6,401 nt of DNA from Bacillota bacterium (lineage in GTDB: Bacteria; Bacillota; Clostridia; Lachnospirales; Lachnospiraceae), in NCBI GenBank assembly GCA_023416695.1, contig JAEZGY010000095.1:1-6401 (forward strand). Reading direction: 5' to 3'. Of the stretch, positions 1 to 5,347 are shown piece by piece. Every line of letters begins with the position of its first letter. The stretch's first letter is position 1. A program made the position numbers and the translations under genes. The notes below the pieces were generated by a model. The model had not been told where the DNA came from, searched no databases, and saw nothing but the letters and a program-made list of their open reading frames with translations.

Positions 1-11
1 TCCTTAATTGA

Positions 12-39
12 TTACCTGTTAGAGAAATAAAACTATAAT
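12..39 (+). promoter_or_regulatory. Putative lysC promoter
   Basis: A perfect -10 hexamer TATAAT lies at 34-39. The best -35 at suitable spacing is the weak TTACCT at 12-17 (16-bp spacer); TTGATT at 8-13 is closer to consensus but 20 bp away. Transcription from here would begin about 46 and leave only a short leader before the AGGAGG at 51-56. No lysine riboswitch can fit downstream of this site, though one could lie upstream of the window if the gene is also read from further left. Confidence 0.35.
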
Positions 40-61
40 GTTGTTATGGTAGGAGGCCACT

Positions 62-1270
62 ATGCTAATAGTGAAAAAATTTGGCGGGACATCTGTAGCC
101 GATAAAGAAAGAATTTATAATGTTGCCAGAAGATGTATAGAAGAATACCAAAAAGGCAATGATGTTGTCGTTGTGTTATCCGCAATGGGCAAAATGACAG
201 ATGTATTAATTGAGCAAGCGAAGGATATTAATCCAAATCCTTCAAAAAGAGAATTGGATATGTTATTAACCACAGGAGAACAGACTTCTGTTGCATTAAT
301 GGCTATGGCAATGCATAATTTAGGAGTACCAGCAGTGTCTTTAAACGCATTTCAAGTTGCAATGAATACTACAAGTAATTATGGCAATGCAAGATTAAAG
401 AGAATTGACTCAGAACGTATCCGCAATGAGTTATCTAACCGTAAAATTGTTATAGTTACAGGATTTCAAGGGATAAACAAATCAGATGATTATACTACTC
501 TTGGAAGAGGAGGTTCTGATACTACAGCTGTAGCCTTAGCAGCTGCCTTAAATGCCGATGCATGTGAGATCTATACAGATGTAGATGGCGTTTATACAGC
601 TGACCCAAGAATCGTAAAGACAGCACGTAAATTGGATGCTATTACCTATGATGAGATGCTTGAACTAGCAACCTTAGGAGCAGGGGTATTGCACAATCGT
701 TCAGTAGAAATGGCTAAAAAATATGGCGTTCAATTAGTGGTTCGCTCCAGTTTGAATTTATCTGAAGGAACAGTTGTTAAGGAGGATGTAGAAATGGAAA
801 AAATGCTTGTAAGTGGGGTAGCTTGTGATAGAAATACAGCCAGAATAGCAGTAATTGGATTAGAAGATCAACCAGGAGTAGCTTTTAGATTATTTAATCA
901 TCTAGCAAGACACAATATTAATGTAGATATAATACTACAGTCTGTAGGTAGAGATGGTACAAAAGATATCAGCTTTACTGTAGCAGAAGATGTTGTAGAA
1001 GAAGCAGTTGAAATTCTGGAAAGACATAGAAAAACAAGCTTAAAGTGTGAATCTATTTCTGTAGAGAAAAATGTAGCTAAAGTTTCTGTAGTTGGGGCTG
1101 GTATGATGTCCAATGCAGGAGTTGCAGCTAAGATGTTTGAAGCTCTTTATGATGTAGGAGTAAATATTAAGATGATTTCTACTTCGGAGATTCGTGTGAC
1201 TGTTCTAATCAATGACGCTGATGTAGATCAAGCGATGAATTCTGTTCATGATAAATTCATTAATGATTAA
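62..1270 (+). CDS. lysC: Aspartate kinase (aspartokinase), monofunctional, with two ACT domains
   Basis: Cytoplasmic enzyme that phosphorylates L-aspartate with ATP to 4-phospho-aspartate, the first step toward lysine, diaminopimelate, threonine and methionine. The 402-residue product is full length for the monofunctional family. The amino-acid kinase domain covers about residues 2-235. It carries KFGGTS at 6-11, TGEQTS at 71-76, the nucleotide-binding GRGGSDTTA from 148, and TDVDGVYTADPR at 172-183. Two C-terminal ACT domains follow: about 262-326 (GLEDQPGVAFRLF) and 339-400 (VVGAGMMSNAGVAAKMF, then STSEIRVTVLI). These normally bind the feedback effector; whether it is lysine alone or lysine plus threonine cannot be told here. 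The ATG is set by AGGAGG at 51-56, five bases upstream. No homoserine dehydrogenase domain is fused and no other pathway gene is adjacent, so it appears to be a single-gene unit ended by the hairpin at 1294-1364. An internal start at 794 probably yields a second product. Confidence 0.96.
   Translation: MLIVKKFGGTSVADKERIYNVARRCIEEYQKGNDVVVVLSAMGKMTDVLIEQAKDINPNPSKRELDMLLTTGEQTSVALMAMAMHNLGVPAVSLNAFQVAMNTTSNYGNARLKRIDSERIRNELSNRKIVIVTGFQGINKSDDYTTLGRGGSDTTAVALAAALNADACEIYTDVDGVYTADPRIVKTARKLDAITYDEMLELATLGAGVLHNRSVEMAKKYGVQLVVRSSLNLSEGTVVKEDVEMEKMLVSGVACDRNTARIAVIGLEDQPGVAFRLFNHLARHNINVDIILQSVGRDGTKDISFTVAEDVVEEAVEILERHRKTSLKCESISVEKNVAKVSVVGAGMMSNAGVAAKMFEALYDVGVNIKMISTSEIRVTVLINDADVDQAMNSVHDKFIND
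779..796 (+). promoter_or_regulatory. Internal Shine-Dalgarno and in-frame ATG in lysC (probable beta-subunit start)
   Basis: AAGGAGG at 779-785 is followed, after 8 bases, by ATG at 794-796, which is codon 245 of lysC and in frame. Translation from here would give a 158-residue protein ending at 1270 and holding only the two ACT domains. In Bacillus subtilis, aspartokinase II is known to be an alpha2beta2 enzyme whose beta subunit is made from an in-frame start inside lysC near codon 246. Position, frame and product match that precedent closely. The site is seen in the sequence; its use here is inferred. Confidence 0.7.
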
Positions 1271-1292
1271 GAATAAATAAAGAATAAATAAA
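1271..1292 (+). repeat. Tandem 11-bp repeat after lysC stop
   Basis: Two exact copies of GAATAAATAAA stand end to end directly after the lysC stop codon, followed by a partial GAAA. They separate the gene from its terminator hairpin. On the other strand they read as a T-rich tract that helps form the U-run for the convergent gene's terminator. No further role is evident. Confidence 0.6.
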
Positions 1293-1293
1293 G

Positions 1294-1364
1294 AAAGGCC
1301 ATCTGCGAATATGATATGTCCCTGTCTAGTTGATAGGTATGATATCAAAACAGATGGCCTTTTT
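1294..1364. terminator. Bidirectional intrinsic terminator between lysC and the convergent membrane-protein gene
   Basis: A perfect 12-bp stem pairs 1294-1305 (AAAGGCCATCTG) with 1351-1362 (CAGATGGCCTTT). On the plus strand it is followed by a T-run through 1364; on the minus strand by CTTTCTTTATT. It sits 24 bases after the lysC stop and 10 bases beyond the stop of the minus-strand gene, so it can end both transcripts. The 45-base interval between the arms is long for a terminator loop. It contains further short pairing (GATAT at 1313-1317 with ATATC at 1342-1346), suggesting an extended or branched hairpin. Confidence 0.85.
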
Positions 1365-1372
1365 ATATGTCA

Positions 1373-2722
1373 TCACTTTTTAAATAAATCGATGATAGGA
1401 ATGGTGAGTCTGTTATAAACGATACTAGTACGATACTTTTCATAGTCATTCATATAGTCTACAATTTTTAAGTATGGGAGATTAAAAATTGAAACCTGAT
1501 AATACAATTCCACTTGCATATCCAGTAAAGGTAGGGAGGAAGAGTCTACTGGAGAATAACTAAAGGCAAGATATCCCCTAAGAGAATCTCCTACATTAGA
1601 TAACTTTTGGTTAGTGTAGGGGTTTCCTGCATTGTTTATGTTGTCCTCTACAGAGGAAATCCTAATAGTTTGATTATTATCAGGATGACTATAAAGGCTA
1701 CAACTATTAAGTTCACATATATTATGAAGGCTACTTTGATTGTACTCTAATATCTGAAATAGGCGATTATCAGGCTCCTTTATCCAATTATAGTAAATCA
1801 AAATGCGTTCTGCATCATCTAACTTTATGCGGTAAGTAGTAAATTTAATAGCTCCACCATTGGCATTTTTCGTATCTGTTTGAACTAGTATAGAAGAAGC
1901 CGAGGAAAGATATTCATTTTCGTTGGTGGGTAAATCCTTTACAAGGTCTTTATCCATACCAAGAGAGATTAGTTTAGATTGAATCTTTTCATATTTTAGG
2001 CTTACATTCACGCTTCCATCTGGTGACTGAGGAGTAAACAAGGAACCTTTATTACTAAAGTATATTGTTACACCAAGTATTACGATATAGAAGGCGATAT
2101 AGAAGAAATGCTTATTAAGCAAAGATTTAGTGTAGGTTGAAAGTTCTATTTCTAAGGAGCTTTTGGTAAGCTCGTTACCGATTCGATGGAATGTAAGTGC
2201 AATATATAGTACATTGATTAGCAAAATGATAATGGAAACAAGGGCGCCAAGAACACCTAACTGAATGGTTAGGTAGGTTGATACTACATTGCAAAAATAG
2301 AGAAATATGTATTTAAACAAGGGATGACGGTAGGAGGTAAAGCCTGCATCAGCATACATAGACGAAAAACCTTTGTCTAGATATATAAACAATAAGGTGA
2401 TGATAATGAGGGAACAAGTAATCTGAATATAAGTCACATACAGGTTGGAACTAATAGAGGTCCAATCAAGTAGAAAGTTAACCATCATTAGCATAAATCT
2501 TGCCAAAGCTATGTAATAGACAGCCATAAAATGAGAGCTATACTCCTTCATAAGATGGCAACCATATAGCATTATGGCACATCCAACAATAGGGAATAAA
2601 TACTTTAAAAATAGAAAGTCTATATTAAATAGAGATAGAACAAATCCATTACCCAGTAAAGATACTAGATCCATAAAGACAGGGTTTTCTCTATATTCAG
2701 TTATGTTATTTGTTTCTTTCAT
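1373..2722 (-). CDS. Polytopic membrane protein with C-terminal extracytoplasmic domain, unknown function
   Basis: I do not recognise the family. The 449-residue product has an N-terminal membrane half, with hydrophobic segments near residues 17-35, 38-57, 63-85, 96-115, 135-155, 156-178 and 203-222. A hydrophilic region of about 225 residues (223-449) follows the last segment and carries no further clear membrane span. By the positive-inside tendency (KSSLEIELSTYTKSLLNKH before the last segment), this region is probably outside the membrane. It contains a short segment, LISLGMDKDLVKDLP at about 251-265, and two cysteines close together at about 336 and 341 that could form a disulfide. The start ATG (2720-2722) is preceded on the minus strand by AGGAAG at normal spacing and by a promoter at 2758-2785. 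It is divergent from tex and convergent with lysC, so probably monocistronic. A sensor or envelope-associated role is only a guess; no catalytic motif was seen. Confidence 0.85.
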   Translation of the reverse strand: MKETNNITEYRENPVFMDLVSLLGNGFVLSLFNIDFLFLKYLFPIVGCAIMLYGCHLMKEYSSHFMAVYYIALARFMLMMVNFLLDWTSISSNLYVTYIQITCSLIIITLLFIYLDKGFSSMYADAGFTSYRHPLFKYIFLYFCNVVSTYLTIQLGVLGALVSIIILLINVLYIALTFHRIGNELTKSSLEIELSTYTKSLLNKHFFYIAFYIVILGVTIYFSNKGSLFTPQSPDGSVNVSLKYEKIQSKLISLGMDKDLVKDLPTNENEYLSSASSILVQTDTKNANGGAIKFTTYRIKLDDAERILIYYNWIKEPDNRLFQILEYNQSSLHNICELNSCSLYSHPDNNQTIRISSVEDNINNAGNPYTNQKLSNVGDSLRGYLAFSYSPVDSSSLPLLDMQVELYYQVSIFNLPYLKIVDYMNDYEKYRTSIVYNRLTIPIIDLFKK

Positions 2723-2757
2723 TCTATCTCACTTCCTATCCAAATGGTTATATTACC

Positions 2758-2785
2758 ATTATATAGAATTCATGGTAGAATTCAA
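2758..2785 (-). promoter_or_regulatory. Promoter for the minus-strand membrane-protein gene
   Basis: Read on the minus strand, TTGAAT (2780-2785) acts as -35 and a perfect TATAAT (2758-2763) as -10, with a 16-bp spacer. Transcription would start near 2751, about 28 bases before the start codon. The spacer overlaps a 9-bp direct repeat. Confidence 0.6.
2764..2784. repeat. Direct repeat TAGAATTCA within the minus-strand promoter
   Basis: TAGAATTCA occurs exactly at 2764-2772 and again at 2776-2784, a 12-bp period, each copy holding the palindrome GAATTC. The pair fills the region from -35 to just before -10 of the minus-strand promoter, where a repressor could act. It may equally be chance in AT-rich DNA. 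Confidence 0.4.
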
Positions 2786-2806
2786 GGATGCTTATGACAG
2801 AAAATC

Positions 2807-2835
2807 TTGCGAGGTGTTTCTAACTATAGTAAAAT
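2807..2835 (+). promoter_or_regulatory. Promoter for tex
   Basis: TTGCGA at 2807-2812 (four of six consensus bases) and TAAAAT at 2830-2835 (five of six) are separated by the optimal 17 bp. Transcription would start near 2842, giving a leader of about 26 bases with the ribosome binding site AGGAAGG at 2852-2858. It supports the tex start at 2868 rather than further upstream. Confidence 0.6.
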
Positions 2836-2867
2836 ATAAATTAATAATATTAGGAAGGTATTGGAAC

Positions 2868-5012
2868 ATGAATATTTTTAAACAGTTAAAAGATGAGTTA
2901 GGTATAGAACTGTGGCAAGTAGAAGCTACAGTCAAACTAATTGATGAGGGTAATACAATTCCCTTTATTGCCAGGTACCGTAAGGAGCAACATGGCTCTT
3001 TAAATGATGAGGTATTACGTAAGTTATATGAACGTTTGCAGTATCTTCGCAACTTAGAGGATAAGAAGGCTCAGGTAATTGCCAGCATTGAAGAGCAAGG
3101 TAAAATGACCGAGGAGCTTAGGGCACAGATTATGGGTGCAACGACTCAAGTTGTAGTAGATGATTTATATCGTCCATATCGACCAAAGAGACGAACACGT
3201 GCAACTATCGCTAAGGAAAAAGGGTTAGAAGGGCTAGCCAACATTTTAATGCTTCAGATGACCAATAAGTCCTTAGAGGAAGAGGCAGCCTCTTATGTCA
3301 ATGAAGAAAAAGAAGTAACCGATACGGCGCAAGCAATAGCAGGAGCTATGGATATAGTTGCTGAATCTATCTCTGATGAAGCACAGTATAGAAGCTATAT
3401 TCGAAACATTACCATGAAGGAAGGCTCCATGGTAAGCATAGCAAAGGACAGTAAGTTACAATCTGTATATGAGATGTATTATGAGTTTGAAGAAAAGTTA
3501 AGTAAAATTGCAGGACATCGAATTCTTGCTATCAATCGTGGAGAAGCAGAGAAGATTCTTACTGTGAAGGTGAACGCACCAGAGGAACGTATCCTTTTGT
3601 ACCTAGAGAAGCAAATTATTACTAGGGACAACCCTAACACTACCCCTTATCTTATATCAACCATAGAGGATAGTTATAAACGTCTTATCGCACCTGCAAT
3701 AGAACGAGAGATTCGTAATGATTTGAAAGAGAAGGCGGAGGATAGTGCCATAGATGTATTTGGCAAAAACCTAGTACAGCTATTAATGCAACCACCAATT
3801 ACTGGACATGTTGTTCTTGGCTGGGACCCTGCATTTCGCACAGGATGTAAGTTGGCCGTAGTCGATGCTACAGGTAAGGTGCTAGACACAACAGTAGTAT
3901 ATCCAACAGAACCACAGAACAAGGTAGAAGAAACGAAGAAGGTTGTAAAGAACCTAATTGACAAATATAATATTTCCTTAATCTCCGTAGGTAACGGAAC
4001 GGCATCTCGGGAGTCTGAGATGATTATTGTGGATATGCTAAAGGAAATAAAGAAGCCAGTACAATATATTATTGTAAATGAGGCTGGAGCTTCTGTATAT
4101 TCTGCTAGTAAATTAGCCACAGAGGAGTTTCCTCAATTCGATGTAGGACAACGTAGTGCTGCTAGTATCGCTAGAAGACTTCAGGATCCATTGGCGGAGT
4201 TGGTTAAAATTGATCCTAAGTCCATTGGTGTTGGTCAATACCAACATGATATGAATCAGAAAAAGTTATCAGATGCCCTAACTGGAGTGGTAGAAGGTTG
4301 TGTAAATAAGGTAGGAGTAGACTTAAATACTGCTTCTGCATCTTTATTAGAATATATCTCAGGAATTAGTAAGGCTATTGCTAAAAACATTGTGGCATAT
4401 CGAGAGGAACATGGAAGATTTAGTAAGAGAGCTGAGTTACTAAAGGTACCTAAGCTTGGACCTAAGGCGTATGAGCAGTGTGCCGGTTTTATGAGAATAC
4501 TGGGGGGAGAGAATCCACTAGATGCAACCAGTGTACATCCAGAGTCTTATGAGGCAGCAGAAACTCTACTTAAGACTTTAGGTTACACAAAGAAGGATGT
4601 AGTGGCTGCAGGTCTTGTGGGAATTAGCAAAAAGGTTAAGGATGTTAAACAATTAGCCAGGGACCTTGGAATAGGAGACATTACTTTATTGGATATTCTT
4701 AAGGAACTTGAAAAACCAGGGAGAGATCCGAGAGATGAGATGCCAAAACCAATTCTTAGAACTGATGTTATGGATATGAAGGACCTGAAGGAAGGAATGA
4801 TTCTTAAGGGAACTGTCCGTAATGTTATTGACTTCGGAGCGTTTGTTGATATTGGAGTACACCAGGATGGCTTGGTTCATATATCCCAGCTAACAGATAA
4901 GAAATTTGTAAAACATCCACTGGAGGTTGTCAGTGTAGGAGATATTGTTGAAGTAAAGGTAATGAGTGTGGATTTGTCTAAAAACAGAATACAATTAACA
5001 ATGAAGATGTAA
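2868..5012 (+). CDS. tex: Tex family S1 RNA-binding transcription accessory protein
   Basis: Cytoplasmic nucleic-acid-binding protein of the Tex/YdcI family, a bacterial relative of eukaryotic Spt6, linked to transcription and RNA metabolism; its exact job is not settled. The product is 714 residues, normal for Firmicutes. The N-terminal Tex region spans about 1-300 (TIPFIARYRKEQHGSLNDE at 30-48; DDLYRPYRPKRRTRATIAKEKG at 98-119). A YqgF/RNase H-like domain spans about 313-440 (GWDPAFRTG at 318-326; GNGTASRESE at 375-384). Tandem helix-hairpin-helix motifs lie at about 488-560 (EYISGISKAIAKNIVAYR; KVPKLGPKAYEQCAGFMRI), and an S1 domain at about 641-713 (GTVRNVIDFGAFVDIGVHQDGLVHISQL). The reading frame is open back to 2574, but the start at 2868 is chosen. 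It has AGGAAGG nine bases upstream, a promoter just before it, and the family's usual N-terminus; the extension would run antisense through the neighbouring gene. It is followed by its own terminator, so monocistronic. Confidence 0.97.
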   Translation: MNIFKQLKDELGIELWQVEATVKLIDEGNTIPFIARYRKEQHGSLNDEVLRKLYERLQYLRNLEDKKAQVIASIEEQGKMTEELRAQIMGATTQVVVDDLYRPYRPKRRTRATIAKEKGLEGLANILMLQMTNKSLEEEAASYVNEEKEVTDTAQAIAGAMDIVAESISDEAQYRSYIRNITMKEGSMVSIAKDSKLQSVYEMYYEFEEKLSKIAGHRILAINRGEAEKILTVKVNAPEERILLYLEKQIITRDNPNTTPYLISTIEDSYKRLIAPAIEREIRNDLKEKAEDSAIDVFGKNLVQLLMQPPITGHVVLGWDPAFRTGCKLAVVDATGKVLDTTVVYPTEPQNKVEETKKVVKNLIDKYNISLISVGNGTASRESEMIIVDMLKEIKKPVQYIIVNEAGASVYSASKLATEEFPQFDVGQRSAASIARRLQDPLAELVKIDPKSIGVGQYQHDMNQKKLSDALTGVVEGCVNKVGVDLNTASASLLEYISGISKAIAKNIVAYREEHGRFSKRAELLKVPKLGPKAYEQCAGFMRILGGENPLDATSVHPESYEAAETLLKTLGYTKKDVVAAGLVGISKKVKDVKQLARDLGIGDITLLDILKELEKPGRDPRDEMPKPILRTDVMDMKDLKEGMILKGTVRNVIDFGAFVDIGVHQDGLVHISQLTDKKFVKHPLEVVSVGDIVEVKVMSVDLSKNRIQLTMKM

Positions 5013-5015
5013 GAA

Positions 5016-5081
5016 AAAGAGTGTCAATTCTATCGAGGAATTTAGTTGAATTCCTAGAATAACTGACACTCTTTCTTTTTT
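5016..5081 (+). terminator. Intrinsic terminator of tex
   Basis: A long three-part hairpin begins 4 bases after the tex stop. AAAGAGTGTCA (5016-5026) pairs with TGACACTCTTT (5064-5074), ATTCT (5027-5031) with AGAAT (5056-5060), and AGGAATT (5036-5042) with AATTCCT (5049-5055). Only small bulges interrupt it (5032-5035 and 5061-5063), and the loop has six bases. The T-rich tail CTTTCTTTTTT runs to 5081. The minus strand also ends in a T-rich stretch, so it could work both ways, but no convergent gene is present. Confidence 0.9.
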
Positions 5082-5093
5082 GTGTCGTAATGG

Positions 5094-5120
5094 AATATAT
5101 TGTAATATATTATGAATATT
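5094..5120. repeat. AT-rich phased repeats upstream of the surface-protein promoter
   Basis: The palindrome AATATATT occurs at 5094-5101 and 5104-5111, with AATATT again at 5115-5120, giving 10-11 bp spacing, close to one helical turn. They lie 15-41 bases upstream of the -35 at 5135, where an UP-element-like or bent segment could raise promoter strength. Nothing else coding was seen between 5082 and 5278. Confidence 0.3.
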
Positions 5121-5134
5121 TATCAAAGAAATGA

Positions 5135-5163
5135 TTGACATATTATAGAGAACATTGTATCAT
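5135..5163 (+). promoter_or_regulatory. Promoter for the surface-protein gene
   Basis: A perfect -35 TTGACA at 5135-5140 and TATCAT at 5158-5163 (five of six) are separated by 17 bp. The transcript would start near 5170, leaving about 109 bases of leader before the ATG at 5279. I looked for known riboswitch cores (such as cyclic di-GMP classes) in this leader and recognised none; only weak short hairpins are visible, for example AACAA/TTGTT flanking GAATATTATACG. Confidence 0.7.
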
Positions 5164-5278
5164 GAAGGCGATAGATGGCTAAATTTAACAAGAATATTAT
5201 ACGTTGTTATTTTACGCTTATACATAATTGAGGAACACTAGGACATAGGGACTAGTTGTTATTGAAAGGAGTCTACAT

Positions 5279-5347
5279 ATGAAAACTAAGAGTATTTTCT
5301 ATAGTATGAAGATGCTAAAAAAGGGAATGATTTTTTCTTCATTATGA
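5279..5347 (+). other. 22-codon frame with strong ribosome binding site: frameshifted signal-peptide start or leader peptide
   Basis: ATG at 5279 has the strong site AAAGGAG (5265-5271) seven bases upstream. It encodes 22 residues, with a lysine-rich start (SMKMLKKGMIF near the end), before TGA at 5345-5347. That stop overlaps the ATG at 5344 of the long downstream frame as ATGA. The piece looks like the n-region of the downstream protein's signal peptide. Adding one T to the T6 run at 5331-5336 would join the frames as GMIFFFIMIFITTSVVYA, a positive n-region, hydrophobic core and VYA cleavage site. Alternatives are a real leader peptide translationally coupled through ATGA, or a sequencing error in the T-run. 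A canonical -1 slippery heptamer is not present in the correct phase. Confidence 0.7.

Noticed and set aside
1..61. Lysine riboswitch upstream of lysC
   Set aside because: The 61 bases present contain a -10 box and ribosome binding site but no L-box helices or terminator; anything further upstream is outside the window.
898..1113. 71-codon minus-strand frame inside lysC
   Set aside because: It is a shadow of the conserved ACT-domain coding sequence, with no ribosome binding site or recognisable product.
2574..2867. 98-codon N-terminal extension of the tex frame
   Set aside because: It runs antisense through the start of the minus-strand membrane gene, has no homology to Tex, and the ATG at 2868 has a good ribosome binding site and promoter.
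2792..3052. 86-codon minus-strand frame over the tex promoter and 5' end
   Set aside because: It overlaps the tex N-terminus in antisense and shows no independent coding features.
3674..4120. 148-codon minus-strand frame inside tex
   Set aside because: It lies wholly opposite the conserved YqgF region of tex; composition is that expected of an antisense shadow.
4686..4880. 64-codon minus-strand frame inside tex
   Set aside because: Antisense to the conserved linker and S1 domain of tex, with no supporting signals.
5164..5278. Possible riboswitch in the leader of the surface-protein gene
   Set aside because: The leader is long enough, but no conserved core of a known class and no terminator or anti-Shine-Dalgarno hairpin could be recognised.
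5329..5338. Programmed -1 ribosomal frameshift site at the T6 run
   Set aside because: The zero-frame codons are ATT TTT TCT, which do not fit the X XXY YYZ pattern, and no clear downstream stem or pseudoknot was seen; a simple indel or coupling explains the overlap better.
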